From positions 1 to 57,843 of the forward strand of contig CALVGQ010000025.1 in assembly GCA_944327135.1 (NCBI GenBank): 57,843 bases of DNA, read 5' to 3'. A model generated the notes under the pieces. The model made no database searches, was not told the DNA's origin, and worked only from the letters and a program-made list of their open reading frames with translations. Below are positions 25,818 through 33,882 of this stretch, in pieces (position 1 is the first letter of the stretch; each line of letters opens with the position of its first letter). The stretch is from an uncultured Erysipelotrichaceae bacterium (GTDB lineage: Bacteria; Bacillota_I; Bacilli_A; Erysipelotrichales; Erysipelotrichaceae). Made by a program: the position numbers and the translations under genes.

Positions 25818-26288
25818 ATGAATAAACAGGCATTTACATTTTTAACACTATTTACACTTGTACTCATGTTAGCAGTTTACTATGTGACTCTTCCGCTGGA
25901 TCATCCACATACAAAGACTGATGAACTGATCGTTTCCAATACTGATGAAAATTCATTTTCTGAATATCAAAGCGGGCTGAATGAAAAGCATAGCACGGAA
26001 GTCAGTGAGAATGAAAGCGTAATTTCAAGTTCAGAAAGTTCGTTGGAAGAAAAATTGGAGGCATTGGAAAACATCAGTCAGACGGAAAAAACGAGTAATT
26101 TGGAAAAGAAAATCCAACAGGATCTGACTGAAGGCAGTTTTTCAGGTTGTTTTGTTGAAATTGAAGAAGAGGTGACACGAATCGTTTGTCCGCAAGATTA
26201 TTTAAGCAAAGAAAATGCTTCGACGATTCTTTCCATTGTATATCAATCAGTTGGAAAAGAAAACTTGGTTGAGGTTTCCTTTGAATAA
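25818..26288 (+). CDS. SpoIIIAH-like stage III sporulation protein
   Basis: 156 residues. One N-terminal membrane helix (FLTLFTLVLMLAVYYVTLP) matches SpoIIIAH N-termini. A Ser/Glu-rich linker follows, and a C-terminal ~45-residue domain (CFVEIEEEVTRIVCPQDYL, then ASTILSIVYQSVGKENLVEVSFE) matches the ring-forming YscJ/FliF-like fold of SpoIIIAH. In Bacillus, SpoIIIAH in the mother-cell membrane binds forespore SpoIIQ to form the feeding channel. It is shorter than the Bacillus protein (218) and stands alone without other spoIIIA genes nearby. The next gene is Asp23/YqhY-like, as in Bacillus. Confidence 0.7.
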   Translation: MNKQAFTFLTLFTLVLMLAVYYVTLPLDHPHTKTDELIVSNTDENSFSEYQSGLNEKHSTEVSENESVISSSESSLEEKLEALENISQTEKTSNLEKKIQQDLTEGSFSGCFVEIEEEVTRIVCPQDYLSKENASTILSIVYQSVGKENLVEVSFE

Positions 26289-26314
26289 AAAGGCTTCTTT
26301 CTTTGACGGTTCTC

Positions 26315-26323
26315 TGCTATAAT
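26315..26323 (+). promoter_or_regulatory. Extended -10 promoter before the Asp23-family gene
   Basis: TGC directly precedes TATAAT (26318-26323), giving an extended -10. The -35 is weak. The gene starts 23 bases downstream. Confidence 0.55.
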
Positions 26324-26345
26324 ACATTACAGATGAGGTGAAAAT

Positions 26346-26675
26346 ATGGCACAGGAATATATTCAAATCAAAGAAAAAGAAGAAGAAACAGGATTGATTG
26401 CGTTGTCCAAAGGAGTTTTTGAAACCATTTCTCAGATTTCTATTGATGAAGAAGAAAATGTCTGTCTGGTGGATAATACCGCTTTGAAAAAAGCCGTACA
26501 ATGTAAGATTGCCAACAACAAGCTGAATGTTTCTGTTGAAGTAAAGGTTAAATATGGAGCCAATGTGAATGAAACATGTGAACGTCTGCAGGAGCGAATT
26601 GCTTCGAATATCAGCCAGATGACGAATTTGAAGTGCAATTTGGTGGACGTTAAAGTAGTTGGATTTATTTTTTAA
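26346..26675 (+). CDS. Asp23/Gls24 family envelope stress response protein (YqhY-like)
   Basis: 109 residues of the Asp23 family: EETGLIALSKGVFETISQISIDEEENV, then VEVKVKYGANVNETCERLQERIASNISQMT, an amphipathic helix pair around a beta sheet. In Bacillus, YqhY sits between accBC and nusB and influences acetyl-CoA carboxylase expression; accBC and nusB are not next to it here. The role is probably envelope- or lipid-related, as inferred from family members. Confidence 0.85.
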   Translation: MAQEYIQIKEKEEETGLIALSKGVFETISQISIDEEENVCLVDNTALKKAVQCKIANNKLNVSVEVKVKYGANVNETCERLQERIASNISQMTNLKCNLVDVKVVGFIF

Positions 26676-26680
26676 AAAGA

Positions 26681-26709
26681 TTGACAAAGATTTGTGATCA
26701 TGATATATT
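26681..26709 (+). promoter_or_regulatory. Promoter of the infC-rpmI-rplT operon
   Basis: TTGACA (26681-26686), 17-base spacer, TATATT (26704-26709). It lies just after the Asp23-family stop codon and begins the leader described next. Confidence 0.85.
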
Positions 26710-26715
26710 GTCTAA

Positions 26716-26840
26716 GCAATATAAGATTGTAGAAAGTAGAAGTCCGCTTCTCACCTGATGTCAAACTGACTTGGGTTTATGCTGCAGAGATCAATAAAAG
26801 CTCTTTAAGCAGGATAGCGGCGTCTTTTCCTGCTTTTTTT
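26716..26840 (+). promoter_or_regulatory. Attenuating L20-type leader of infC-rpmI-rplT
   Basis: A ~150-base untranslated leader follows the promoter. It has a short hairpin AGAAG/CTTCT (26738-26751) with the TCTCACC segment typical of such leaders, then a terminator whose stem is AAGCAGGA (26807-26814) with TCCTGCTT (26828-26835) and a T-run. Ribosomal protein L20 autoregulates this operon in Bacillota through such leaders; L20 binding here is inference. Confidence 0.75.
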
Positions 26841-26872
26841 ATTGCTGGTTTAGAAGGCTGGAGGTGTCTTTT

Positions 26873-27397
26873 ATTAGTAAAAAAGTCAACAATGACGAAT
26901 TGGTCAACGAGAACATTCGATTCAAGGAGGTCCTTGTGATTGGACCGTCCGGAGAACAGTTGGGTGTGATGATGCGACGGGAAGCGCTTGAAAAGGCGTA
27001 TGACTATGAAATGGATTTGTTCTGTGTAGCACCAAATGGAAATCCACCGGTCTGTAAAATCATTGATTATGGCCGGTATCGTTTCGAACAGCAGAAAAAA
27101 AGCAAAGAAGCGAAGAAAAAACAACATGTTACAGAAGTCAAAACAATCCGTCTTTCACCGGTCATTGATGTCGGTGATTTCAACACTAAACTGCGTCAAG
27201 CAAGCAATTGGGTTCAGGACGGAATGAAAGTCAAGGTTGACATGCGATTCCGTGGTCGTATGATCACTCGTCAGGAAGTGGGTAAACAGATTATGAATCA
27301 GTTTATTCAGGATATTTCAGAATTCGCAAGCGTAGAAAAAGCACCAACCCTGGAAGGCAACACCATGTCTGTCGTGCTGTCTCCAAAGAGAAAATAG
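26873..27397 (+). CDS. infC: Translation initiation factor IF-3 (ATT start codon)
   Basis: 174 residues from an ATT start at 26873. The ribosome binding site GGAGGTG (26860-26866) is 6 bases before it, while the in-frame GTG at 26864 lies inside that site. An AUU start is the hallmark of infC genes and lets IF-3 repress its own translation. The protein has the N-terminal VNENIRFKEVLVIGPSG, a Lys-rich linker and the C-terminal domain with VDMRFRGRMITRQEVG. It binds the 30S subunit and checks initiator tRNA. rpmI follows 16 bases after the stop. Confidence 0.93.
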   Translation: MSKKVNNDELVNENIRFKEVLVIGPSGEQLGVMMRREALEKAYDYEMDLFCVAPNGNPPVCKIIDYGRYRFEQQKKSKEAKKKQHVTEVKTIRLSPVIDVGDFNTKLRQASNWVQDGMKVKVDMRFRGRMITRQEVGKQIMNQFIQDISEFASVEKAPTLEGNTMSVVLSPKRK

Positions 27398-27413
27398 CTA
27401 GGAGGATAAATTT

Positions 27414-27608
27414 ATGCCAAAAATGAAGACAAAAAAAGCACTTGCTAAGCGAGTCAAGGTTACTGGTTCTGGAAAATTAAAAAGAGGGCATGCTTATGTT
27501 TCTCATTTTGCTGCCAACAAAACTCATAAGCAGAAAGTACAGCTGAGAAAATCCGGACTTGTTTCAAAGAGCGATATGAAGCGGATCAAGGGTCTGCTTC
27601 AGGGCTAA
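27414..27608 (+). CDS. rpmI: 50S ribosomal protein L35
   Basis: 64 residues, the normal size. Highly basic with [22 protein letters not shown] and the conserved [20 protein letters not shown]. It lies between infC and rplT as in nearly all bacteria. CTAGGAGG is just upstream of the ATG. Confidence 0.97.
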   Translation: MPKMKTKKALAKRVKVTGSGKLKRGHAYVSHFAANKTHKQKVQLRKSGLVSKSDMKRIKGLLQG

Positions 27609-27627
27609 TTAGAAGGAGGACATTGAG

Positions 27628-28179
27628 ATGGCAAGAGTTAAAGGTGGAACAGTAACACGCGCTAGAAGAAAAAAAGTTTTAAAACTGGCGAAGGGATATT
27701 TTGGATCAAAGCATTTACTTTATCGTACAGCCAATGAGCAGGTAATGCGTTCTTTGCGCTACAGCTATATTGGACGGAAGCAGTTGAAAAGAAATATGCG
27801 TAAATTGTGGATTGCCCGTATCAATGCAGCGGCTAGAATGCATGATCTGAGCTATTCAAAGTTGATGCATGGTTTAAGTTTGGCAAATGTTACCGTCAAT
27901 CGAAAAATGCTTTCTGAGATTGCGATTCATGATGAAAAAGGATTTGCCGCAATCGTTGAAACTGCCAAGAAAGCTTTGAAAAAAGGAACTCCGGTAATCG
28001 AAGCAGCCGAGGAAGAAAAAACGGTTGAAGAAATCCCTGCAGTTGCTCAGGAAGAAAAACCTAAGAAGACGGTCAGAAAGACGAGTAAAAAGTCGGAAAC
28101 ATCGGAAGGCGCAGAAGAAAAAAAGCCGGCAACAAGAAAAAGAACTACAAAAAAAGCAGCTGAAGAAACTGCTGAATAA
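27628..28179 (+). CDS. rplT: 50S ribosomal protein L20 with charged C-terminal extension
   Basis: 183 residues. The first ~118 are canonical L20: [25 protein letters not shown], the Arg-rich helix, and SYSKLMHGL. About 65 extra residues follow: an acidic stretch ([11 protein letters not shown]), then Lys-rich repeats ([23 protein letters not shown]). It is an early assembly protein of the 50S and likely autoregulator of the operon via the leader. The tail is unusual; no stop or frameshift separates it from the core, so it is translated as one chain. Confidence 0.95.
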   Translation: MARVKGGTVTRARRKKVLKLAKGYFGSKHLLYRTANEQVMRSLRYSYIGRKQLKRNMRKLWIARINAAARMHDLSYSKLMHGLSLANVTVNRKMLSEIAIHDEKGFAAIVETAKKALKKGTPVIEAAEEEKTVEEIPAVAQEEKPKKTVRKTSKKSETSEGAEEKKPATRKRTTKKAAEETAE

Positions 28180-28198
28180 TTAAAGATTCTGAAAGTTG

Positions 28199-28249
28199 AA
28201 CCGATCCCTGCGTTAGATTGATATCTAACGATCAAGAGATCGGTTTTTT
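28199..28249 (+). terminator. Terminator of the infC operon
   Basis: AACCGATC (28199-28206) pairs with GATCGGTT (28238-28245), with an inner GTTAGAT/ATCTAAC stem, and a T-run follows. The ~275 bases from 28250 to 28526 hold no gene, tRNA or clear regulatory element that I can see; they are AT-rich. Confidence 0.9.
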
Positions 28250-28526
28250 CACGATAGATCTTCATTGGAATTTAAGCATCATATAATAAAGAAAGTGGGA
28301 TAGATCTTACCAAATAAAGTTTGGACAAAGAACTAAGTGCTGCTAAATATTAAGAATGATGGAAAGGTAGGTAAAAGGGGAGAAAGGACGTTAAAATAGC
28401 CGTTCTGTTTTGGATATATAAAAAAGTCGTACAGTAAATAAAACTGCTTTGCTTCAAGATTATTTTTCTTTTTAATTCTTCCAGATTTAAAAAATATGAA
28501 TTGCTTTTGAAAAACTGATTTTTATC

Positions 28527-28555
28527 TTGATTTCAATTTAAAAATAGAGTACTAT
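28527..28555 (+). promoter_or_regulatory. Promoter of tRNA-Glu
   Basis: TTGATT (28527-28532), 17-base spacer, TACTAT (28550-28555), ending 8 bases before the tRNA. An overlapping TATATA offers another -10. Confidence 0.55.
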
Positions 28556-28563
28556 ATAAACAC

Positions 28564-28640
28564 GGCCCGTTGGTGAAATGGTTGAACACATTGCCCTCTC
28601 AAGGCAACATTCACGGGTTCAAATCCCGTACGGGTCACCA
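28564..28640 (+). tRNA. tRNA-Glu (anticodon CTC)
   Basis: Acceptor GGCCCGT pairs with ACGGGTC, discriminator A and an encoded CCA end at 28640. The anticodon stem TTGCC/GGCAA holds loop CTCTCAA, giving anticodon CTC (codon GAG). The T-arm is ACGGG-TTCAAAT-CCCGT. The body resembles bacterial tRNA-Glu (GGCCCGTTGGT start). It is transcribed alone and has its own terminator. Confidence 0.95.
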
Positions 28641-28647
28641 ATAGCGC

Positions 28648-28675
28648 AAAAAAGAATGCTCGGCATTCTTTTTTT
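28648..28675 (+). terminator. Terminator of tRNA-Glu
   Basis: AAAGAATGC and GCATTCTTT form a 9-bp stem around a TCG loop, with a T-run after it. It lies directly after the tRNA CCA. Confidence 0.9.
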
Positions 28676-28680
28676 ATTAT

Positions 28681-28707
28681 AAAAAAGGGGCAGATTGTGC
28701 ACTGCCC
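28681..28707 (-). terminator. Terminator of gltX
   Basis: On the minus strand GGGCAG (28707-28702) pairs with CTGCCC (28693-28688), followed by a long T-run. It lies 17 bases beyond the gltX stop and next to the tRNA terminator. Confidence 0.88.
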
Positions 28708-28724
28708 GCAATGAATTTTGAAGC

Positions 28725-30191
28725 TTATAGATTGTTTTGAAGCTGTTTCAAAGCTGAATCGATTCGCCGTAAAGTTTCTTCTTTTCTTAGGATTGTTGCA
28801 ATTTCAATGGCTCCTCCAGGGGTAAATTGTTTTCCGGAAAGGGCAATTCGTACAGGGAATAAAAGCTGTCCGTTTTTGATTTGCAGCTGTTGTATTAAGT
28901 TCATCAAAGCATCATGAATGATCGGTTCCCGCCAATCTTCTAAGGAACTTAAGATCTTTCGAGCTTCGATTAGTGATTTCAGGGCAATTTCTTCATTAGT
29001 TTTCATTTTTTTGTTGACATAAAAACTGTTGTCAAATGCTGGATAGGTATCAAAAAAATCAAGCATTTCTGGAATTTCTGACAAAATTGAAATACGCGGT
29101 TGAAGGATCTTGGCGATTTCTTGTTTATCATAAACTGGATTTTTTACAGCTTTTTCAATTTCTGGCATGATGAGAGCAGTGAAATCTTCCAGACTCATTG
29201 CACGAAGATACATGCCATTCATCCATCGTAATTTCTCTATATCAAAGATTGCTCCTGAAGTTCCAATTCGTTTTACGTTAAAAGCTTTTTTCAATTCATC
29301 TAATGTATAGATTTCCTGTTCAGTTTCTGGAGCCCATCCTAATAAAGCAATGTAGTTGATGATGGCTTGAGGAAGATAGCCTTTTGCGACTAGATCCTGG
29401 AACGAAGCATCTCCATTGCGCTTGGATAACTTTTGATGTTCATCTTTCATAACCGGCGGGCAATGAATATAAGTCGGTTTGTTCCAACCGAAGGCCTCAT
29501 AAATCAAATTGTATTTGGGAGTGCTGGAAAGGTATTCATTGCCACGAACGACATGGGTGATTTCCATCATATGGTCATCAATGACATTGGCAAAATTGTA
29601 AGTAGGAAATCCATCGGATTTTAACAGGATACTTTCATCTAGTGTACTATTTTCGACTGTGATTGTGCCATAGACTTCATCATCAAAAGAAGTGGTTCCT
29701 TCTGGATTGATGTTTTGACGAATTACGTATTTTTCTCCAGCGGCAATCCGTTGCTCGATTTCCTGCTGACTTAGAAATTTACATGGATCATCGTATTTAA
29801 AGGAAACATTTTTGGCTAATGCAATCTTTCGTTGTTCTTCAATGTCTTCTTCTTTGCAGAAACAGACATGAGCTCCCCCCAGTTCTATAAGTTTCCATGC
29901 ATATTCCTTATAGATTCCGGATTTCATCCGTTCAGACTGAACATATGGCCCGTAATTTCCCCCAATATCCGGCCCTTCATCATGTTTTAATCCACATTGT
30001 TTCAATGTGTCATAGATGATGTCGGTTGCGCCTTCGACTAATCTTCCTTGATCTGTATCTTCGATCCGGAGGATAAAGACACCGTCATCTTCTTTTTTTG
30101 CCACAAGATATTCGTACAGGGCAGTACGTAAATTCCCGATATGCATATATCCAGTCGGACTTGGGGCAAAGCGTGTTCTCACTTTACTCAT
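28725..30191 (-). CDS. gltX: Glutamate--tRNA ligase
   Basis: 488 residues. The class I motif is PSPTGYMHIGNLRTA at the N-terminus and the KMSKS equivalent is KLSKRNG. It charges tRNA-Glu; the C-terminal anticodon-binding domain has the expected length. It faces the tRNA-Glu gene, with back-to-back terminators between them, so enzyme and substrate are neighbours. Start ATG 30191 has AAAGAAGG upstream. Confidence 0.96.
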   Translation of the reverse strand: MSKVRTRFAPSPTGYMHIGNLRTALYEYLVAKKEDDGVFILRIEDTDQGRLVEGATDIIYDTLKQCGLKHDEGPDIGGNYGPYVQSERMKSGIYKEYAWKLIELGGAHVCFCKEEDIEEQRKIALAKNVSFKYDDPCKFLSQQEIEQRIAAGEKYVIRQNINPEGTTSFDDEVYGTITVENSTLDESILLKSDGFPTYNFANVIDDHMMEITHVVRGNEYLSSTPKYNLIYEAFGWNKPTYIHCPPVMKDEHQKLSKRNGDASFQDLVAKGYLPQAIINYIALLGWAPETEQEIYTLDELKKAFNVKRIGTSGAIFDIEKLRWMNGMYLRAMSLEDFTALIMPEIEKAVKNPVYDKQEIAKILQPRISILSEIPEMLDFFDTYPAFDNSFYVNKKMKTNEEIALKSLIEARKILSSLEDWREPIIHDALMNLIQQLQIKNGQLLFPVRIALSGKQFTPGGAIEIATILRKEETLRRIDSALKQLQNNL

Positions 30192-30216
30192 TCTATACCT
30201 TCTTTCATGCTTTTTT

Positions 30217-30244
30217 ATTATACCTTGCTTTTACAAAGAATCAA
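30217..30244 (-). promoter_or_regulatory. Promoter of gltX
   Basis: On the minus strand TTGATT (30244-30239), 16-base spacer, TATAAT (30222-30217), about 26 bases before the start codon. Confidence 0.65.
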
Positions 30245-30379
30245 ACAGAAATCCGTTTGAATCCAGTCTTTTTTCTATTTTTCAGGGATGAAAGAAAAGA
30301 AGCGGATGAAGAATTCACAAAAGATACACAGATTTTTCAGACAGTTGTGTTAAAATAAAAAAAACAGAGGAGGAGGCAA

Positions 30380-30892
30380 ATGGAACTGCGATTGACAACC
30401 GAAGAAGATCTGGATGCAGTGATGGAAATCATTGAGCAGGCCCGGAAATATTTTAAGGTCAATCAGATTCCTCAATGGCAAAACGGAATCCCGGGGCTGG
30501 AAACCATTCGGCATGATATCCAGACACATACAGGCTATGTTTTGGTCGAAGAGGATGAAGTGGTCGGTACCTGCGCTATTTTATTCGAAGAGGATCCTCA
30601 TTATGAGATCATTCAGCAAGGCCGATGGTTGAATAATTCTGAGTATGGGGTTATTCATCGCCTTGCGATTCGTCAAAACTATAAGGGCCATGGATATGGT
30701 TCCAACATTCTTCAGGCGGCAGAGAGGCTGGCTAAGGAGAGAGGCATCGATAATTTACGAATCGATACGCATCGAATGAATTTTTCCATGCAGCGGCTGA
30801 TTGCCAAAAACAATTACACTTATTGCGGAATTGTGATGATTGATGACAATGGAATACCGGCAGAGCGATTGGCATACCAAAAAGAAATATGA
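30380..30892 (+). CDS. GNAT-family N-acetyltransferase
   Basis: 170 residues. The GNAT fold is shown by LTTEEDLDAVMEIIEQAR at the start, the acetyl-CoA loop motif IRQNYKGHGYGSNILQAAERLAKERG (Q/R-x-x-G-x-G type) and NFSMQRLIAKNNY near the C-terminus. It moves an acetyl group to an unknown small molecule or protein. AGGAGGAGG precedes the ATG. A terminator follows closely, so it is a single-gene unit. Confidence 0.88.
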   Translation: MELRLTTEEDLDAVMEIIEQARKYFKVNQIPQWQNGIPGLETIRHDIQTHTGYVLVEEDEVVGTCAILFEEDPHYEIIQQGRWLNNSEYGVIHRLAIRQNYKGHGYGSNILQAAERLAKERGIDNLRIDTHRMNFSMQRLIAKNNYTYCGIVMIDDNGIPAERLAYQKEI

Positions 30893-30894
30893 AA

Positions 30895-30917
30895 GCAGAT
30901 GGGAAACCATCTTTTTC
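30895..30917 (+). terminator. Terminator after the GNAT gene
   Basis: AGATGG and CCATCT form a stem closed by a GAAA tetraloop, then TTTTTCT. It lies 5 bases after the stop codon. Confidence 0.75.
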
Positions 30918-30946
30918 TCTGGTAAAATAAACAGGGGGAAAAGACA

Positions 30947-32647
30947 ATGAAAGTATGTTTGATGACTTTTAATGCAAAATACATCCATAAAGCATTGGCT
31001 TTGCGTTGGCTTTATGTTGCTCGTGATCCGGCTTATGAGACGGAAATTGTAGAATATACCCTACGTGATGATCTTGAGGAATGTTTAATAGATTTGCTTC
31101 AGCGAAATCCTGACGTGGTCGGATGCAGCGTTTATATCTGGAATGCTGAGATCATGAAGCGATGGATCCCGATGCTTCATCAGGCTCGTCCTGATTTACG
31201 AATTATTCTAGGCGGCCCGGAGGTAACGTACCAGGCAGAAGAATGGCTGCAGCTGCCCATTGAATGCATCCTGCGCGGAGAAGGAGAAAAAACTTTTTGG
31301 CAGGCAGTACGAAACGAAGAAAAGATTGATGGATATCTCTCACGAGAGAAAAGATCAGCGGTACAAACAGCTAAGACCGATCTGCGCTGGTTAGAGCAGC
31401 TGGAAAGTCCATATTTTCTTGATTTTGATATTCCTTCTATGGCACATCGCTATTTTTATTTTGAAACATCACGTGGATGCCCTTATCACTGCAGCTATTG
31501 TTTGAGTTCGTTGGAAAATCAGGTTCGCTTTTTTTCAGAAGAATATTTGATGAAACAGTTGGAACAGCTGGAACATTGGAAAGTCAAACAAGTTAAACTG
31601 CTCGATCGTACTTTTAATGCCAGCGATGATTTCAGTTATCGGTTTGTTCAGAAAATAGAAGCTATGAAAATGGAAACTTCTTTCCAATTCGAAATTGTTG
31701 CTGACACTTTGAGTGAACGAATGTTGAATTTTTTAATGAGTGAGGCGACAGTAAAGCGTTATCGTTTTGAGATTGGGATTCAGTCTTTTCATCTTCCAAC
31801 TTTGGAGGCTGTACATCGTAAACAGGATCTGGATCGTTGTCGGAACGTGATTCAGCTTTTAACCCAGCGAGGGTTTGCCTTGCATGTGGATTTGATTGGC
31901 GGACTTCCTTGGGAAGATCTGACCACATTTGAGCGGTCATTTAATACCTTGTTTCAAACCGGAGTACGGGAGATCCAGGTAGGACTGTTGAAGATGCTAA
32001 AAGGAACGCAGCTTCGCCAGCAGGCCGAAGAATATGGAATGATTTATCAGAAAACAGCCCCTTATACGATCCTTTCAACATTTTGGCTTTCAGAAAAAGA
32101 AATAAAGCAGATCGAGGCGGCGTATCACGCTACTGAAAAGCTTTACAATAGCGGACGATGTTTTCGTTCCTTGCACCGTTTGACACAGCTTGGACTGATT
32201 CAAAGTCCATTCAAAATTTTAATCGGATGTGGGATGGAAATTGAAAAAATTCAAAATATTCAGGTGCGTGATTATTTTTTGATTCTTTATCATGAAATTG
32301 TGCAAGCAGCTTCTTTTACAGATGAGCAGATAGAATGGGTAAAGGCGGTTCTGGCTGATGATTATAGCCGACAGTTTAAACAGCGGACAAAAAAGCTGTT
32401 TGACTGGAATCTTAAAAAAGAGTTATGTGATAAAATTAGAATAACTTGTCTTGAAAAGGGATGGCTTTCAGAACAGACGGTGTATAATTATACCGAATTT
32501 GCCTTGGGCTGGTGCTTGGGAAAACCGGCTATCCAGCTTTTGGTGTATTCTCGTTGTCAAGCGCTGCCAAAAAGAATTTATTTTGATAAGGAAGGAAGGA
32601 TTTTAAAAGATGAAAGAAATTTGGATTGCAACGACCAATTCGCATAA
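30947..32647 (+). CDS. B12-binding-domain radical SAM protein (DUF4080 type)
   Basis: 566 residues. An N-terminal Rossmann-like cobalamin-binding domain (about 1-120; DVVGCSVYIWNAE, IILGGPEV, ILRGEGE) comes first. The radical SAM motif CPYHCSYC is at Cys178, Cys182 and Cys185, with SSLENQVRFFS after it and the HVDLIGGLPWE segment. A C-terminal ~180-residue DUF4080-like region follows. Such proteins often methylate or rearrange via cobalamin, but here no His for base-on B12 was identified. The substrate is unknown. The end overlaps rdgB by 38 bases. Confidence 0.85.
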   Translation: MKVCLMTFNAKYIHKALALRWLYVARDPAYETEIVEYTLRDDLEECLIDLLQRNPDVVGCSVYIWNAEIMKRWIPMLHQARPDLRIILGGPEVTYQAEEWLQLPIECILRGEGEKTFWQAVRNEEKIDGYLSREKRSAVQTAKTDLRWLEQLESPYFLDFDIPSMAHRYFYFETSRGCPYHCSYCLSSLENQVRFFSEEYLMKQLEQLEHWKVKQVKLLDRTFNASDDFSYRFVQKIEAMKMETSFQFEIVADTLSERMLNFLMSEATVKRYRFEIGIQSFHLPTLEAVHRKQDLDRCRNVIQLLTQRGFALHVDLIGGLPWEDLTTFERSFNTLFQTGVREIQVGLLKMLKGTQLRQQAEEYGMIYQKTAPYTILSTFWLSEKEIKQIEAAYHATEKLYNSGRCFRSLHRLTQLGLIQSPFKILIGCGMEIEKIQNIQVRDYFLILYHEIVQAASFTDEQIEWVKAVLADDYSRQFKQRTKKLFDWNLKKELCDKIRITCLEKGWLSEQTVYNYTEFALGWCLGKPAIQLLVYSRCQALPKRIYFDKEGRILKDERNLDCNDQFA

Positions 32648-33200
32648 AGTCCATGAATTTGAACAAATGTTTGAACAAGACTGCATTGAAGTTCACAGCC
32701 TGTTGGAACTTGAGAATCCAGTGGAAATTATTGAAAATGGAAGTACTTTTGAAGAAAATGCAGTTATTAAAGCAAAAACACTTTGTCGTTATTTGAATAA
32801 ACCAGTGATTGCGGATGATTCGGGATTGGAAGTGGATGCAATGGATCGACAGCCAGGGATCTATTCTGCTCGATGGTTAGGACATGATACAGATTACACG
32901 ACTAAAAACTTGGAAATTTTGCGGCGAGTGGAATCGGCTGCAGACCGGACCTGCCGCTTTGTCTGTGCCATTGCACTGGCTCAGCCGAATCTGGAAACAA
33001 GAGTTTTTGTAGGGACAATTGAAGGTCAGGTTGCATGGACGATTGCAGGGACGAATGGTTTTGGCTATGATCCAATCTTTTACGTTCCATCGCTGCAGAA
33101 AAATTTATCAGAAATCAGTGAGGAAGAGAAAAATGAAATCAGCCATCGCGGACAGGCATGTCGTTTGTTAAGGGAGTATCTACATGAAAATTTTCGCTGA
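32610..33200 (+). CDS. rdgB: XTP/dITP diphosphatase (Ham1/RdgB)
   Basis: 196 residues. Conserved TTNSHKVHEFEQMF, GSTFEENAVIKAKTL, ADDSGLEVDAMDRQPGIYSARW and FGYDPIFYVP, with the catalytic Asp in DDSGL. It hydrolyses non-canonical purine triphosphates. The final ~15 residues overlap the next gene. AAGGAAGG lies upstream of the ATG within the preceding coding region. Confidence 0.95.
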   Translation: MKEIWIATTNSHKVHEFEQMFEQDCIEVHSLLELENPVEIIENGSTFEENAVIKAKTLCRYLNKPVIADDSGLEVDAMDRQPGIYSARWLGHDTDYTTKNLEILRRVESAADRTCRFVCAIALAQPNLETRVFVGTIEGQVAWTIAGTNGFGYDPIFYVPSLQKNLSEISEEEKNEISHRGQACRLLREYLHENFR

Positions 33201-33882
33201 AAAAACGGCTGCTTTAACCGCGGGATTTTTCTTCCTGATTGCCTTTCTTCTGACCTGTATCGATTTGGCTTGTTTTGATCGAAGTTTTTTTCAGCAGGAA
33301 TATGAGAAATACAACAATGCAGAGCAAATTGGAATTTCAAAAGAACAGTTGATGGAAGCCACGGAAGTTTTACTGGATTATTTGCAGGATAACCGTGATG
33401 ATTTGCAGATTACGGCAGAAATACAAGGAGAAAGTCGGGATGTTTTTAATCAGCGGGAAATGGATCACATGGCGGATGTCAAAACATTATATAAAACGGT
33501 TTTAAGCGTTCGAAATGGCTGTGCCGTCATGACTATTTTGTTGGTTGGAGGACTATTGGGGTTACGAAAAAATAATCGATTGTTTATTTTGGCACGCAGT
33601 TATTTGCAGGCATGCGGACTATTTCTTGCGATAATCTTAGGTCTCGGTTTTTTTGCCTATGTGGATTTTACGCGCTTTTGGACATTGTTTCATCAGGTAT
33701 TGTTTACCAATGATCTTTGGCTGTTAAATCCTAATACGGATGTCTTGATCATGATGGTGCCGGAAGGGTTTTTCTATGATTTGGTTTTTCGGATTATGAT
33801 TTTGTTTCTAGGAGGCGCAGCCCTGCTTGCTATTCTGGCAAAGCTGAAACTTCAATTCTCAAAGAAAGGGGCTAAACAATGA
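33184..33882 (+). CDS. TIGR01906/DUF1461-type integral membrane protein
   Basis: 232 residues with four predicted membrane helices (about residues 9-31, 113-130, 140-163 and 194-217) and an external loop containing MDHMADVKTLY, a segment typical of DUF1461 proteins. The function is not known. It overlaps rdgB by 17 bases and its stop overlaps the trmL start (ATGA-type), so it is in the same operon. Confidence 0.75.
   Translation: MKIFAEKTAALTAGFFFLIAFLLTCIDLACFDRSFFQQEYEKYNNAEQIGISKEQLMEATEVLLDYLQDNRDDLQITAEIQGESRDVFNQREMDHMADVKTLYKTVLSVRNGCAVMTILLVGGLLGLRKNNRLFILARSYLQACGLFLAIILGLGFFAYVDFTRFWTLFHQVLFTNDLWLLNPNTDVLIMMVPEGFFYDLVFRIMILFLGGAALLAILAKLKLQFSKKGAKQ

Noticed and set aside
26864..26866. 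GTG as start of infC
   Set aside because: It lies within the GGAGGTG ribosome binding site; ATT at 26873 has correct spacing and matches family practice.
28250..28526. AT-rich gap between rplT and tRNA-Glu as a possible small RNA
   Set aside because: No convincing promoter-terminator pair, conserved structure or reading frame was found.
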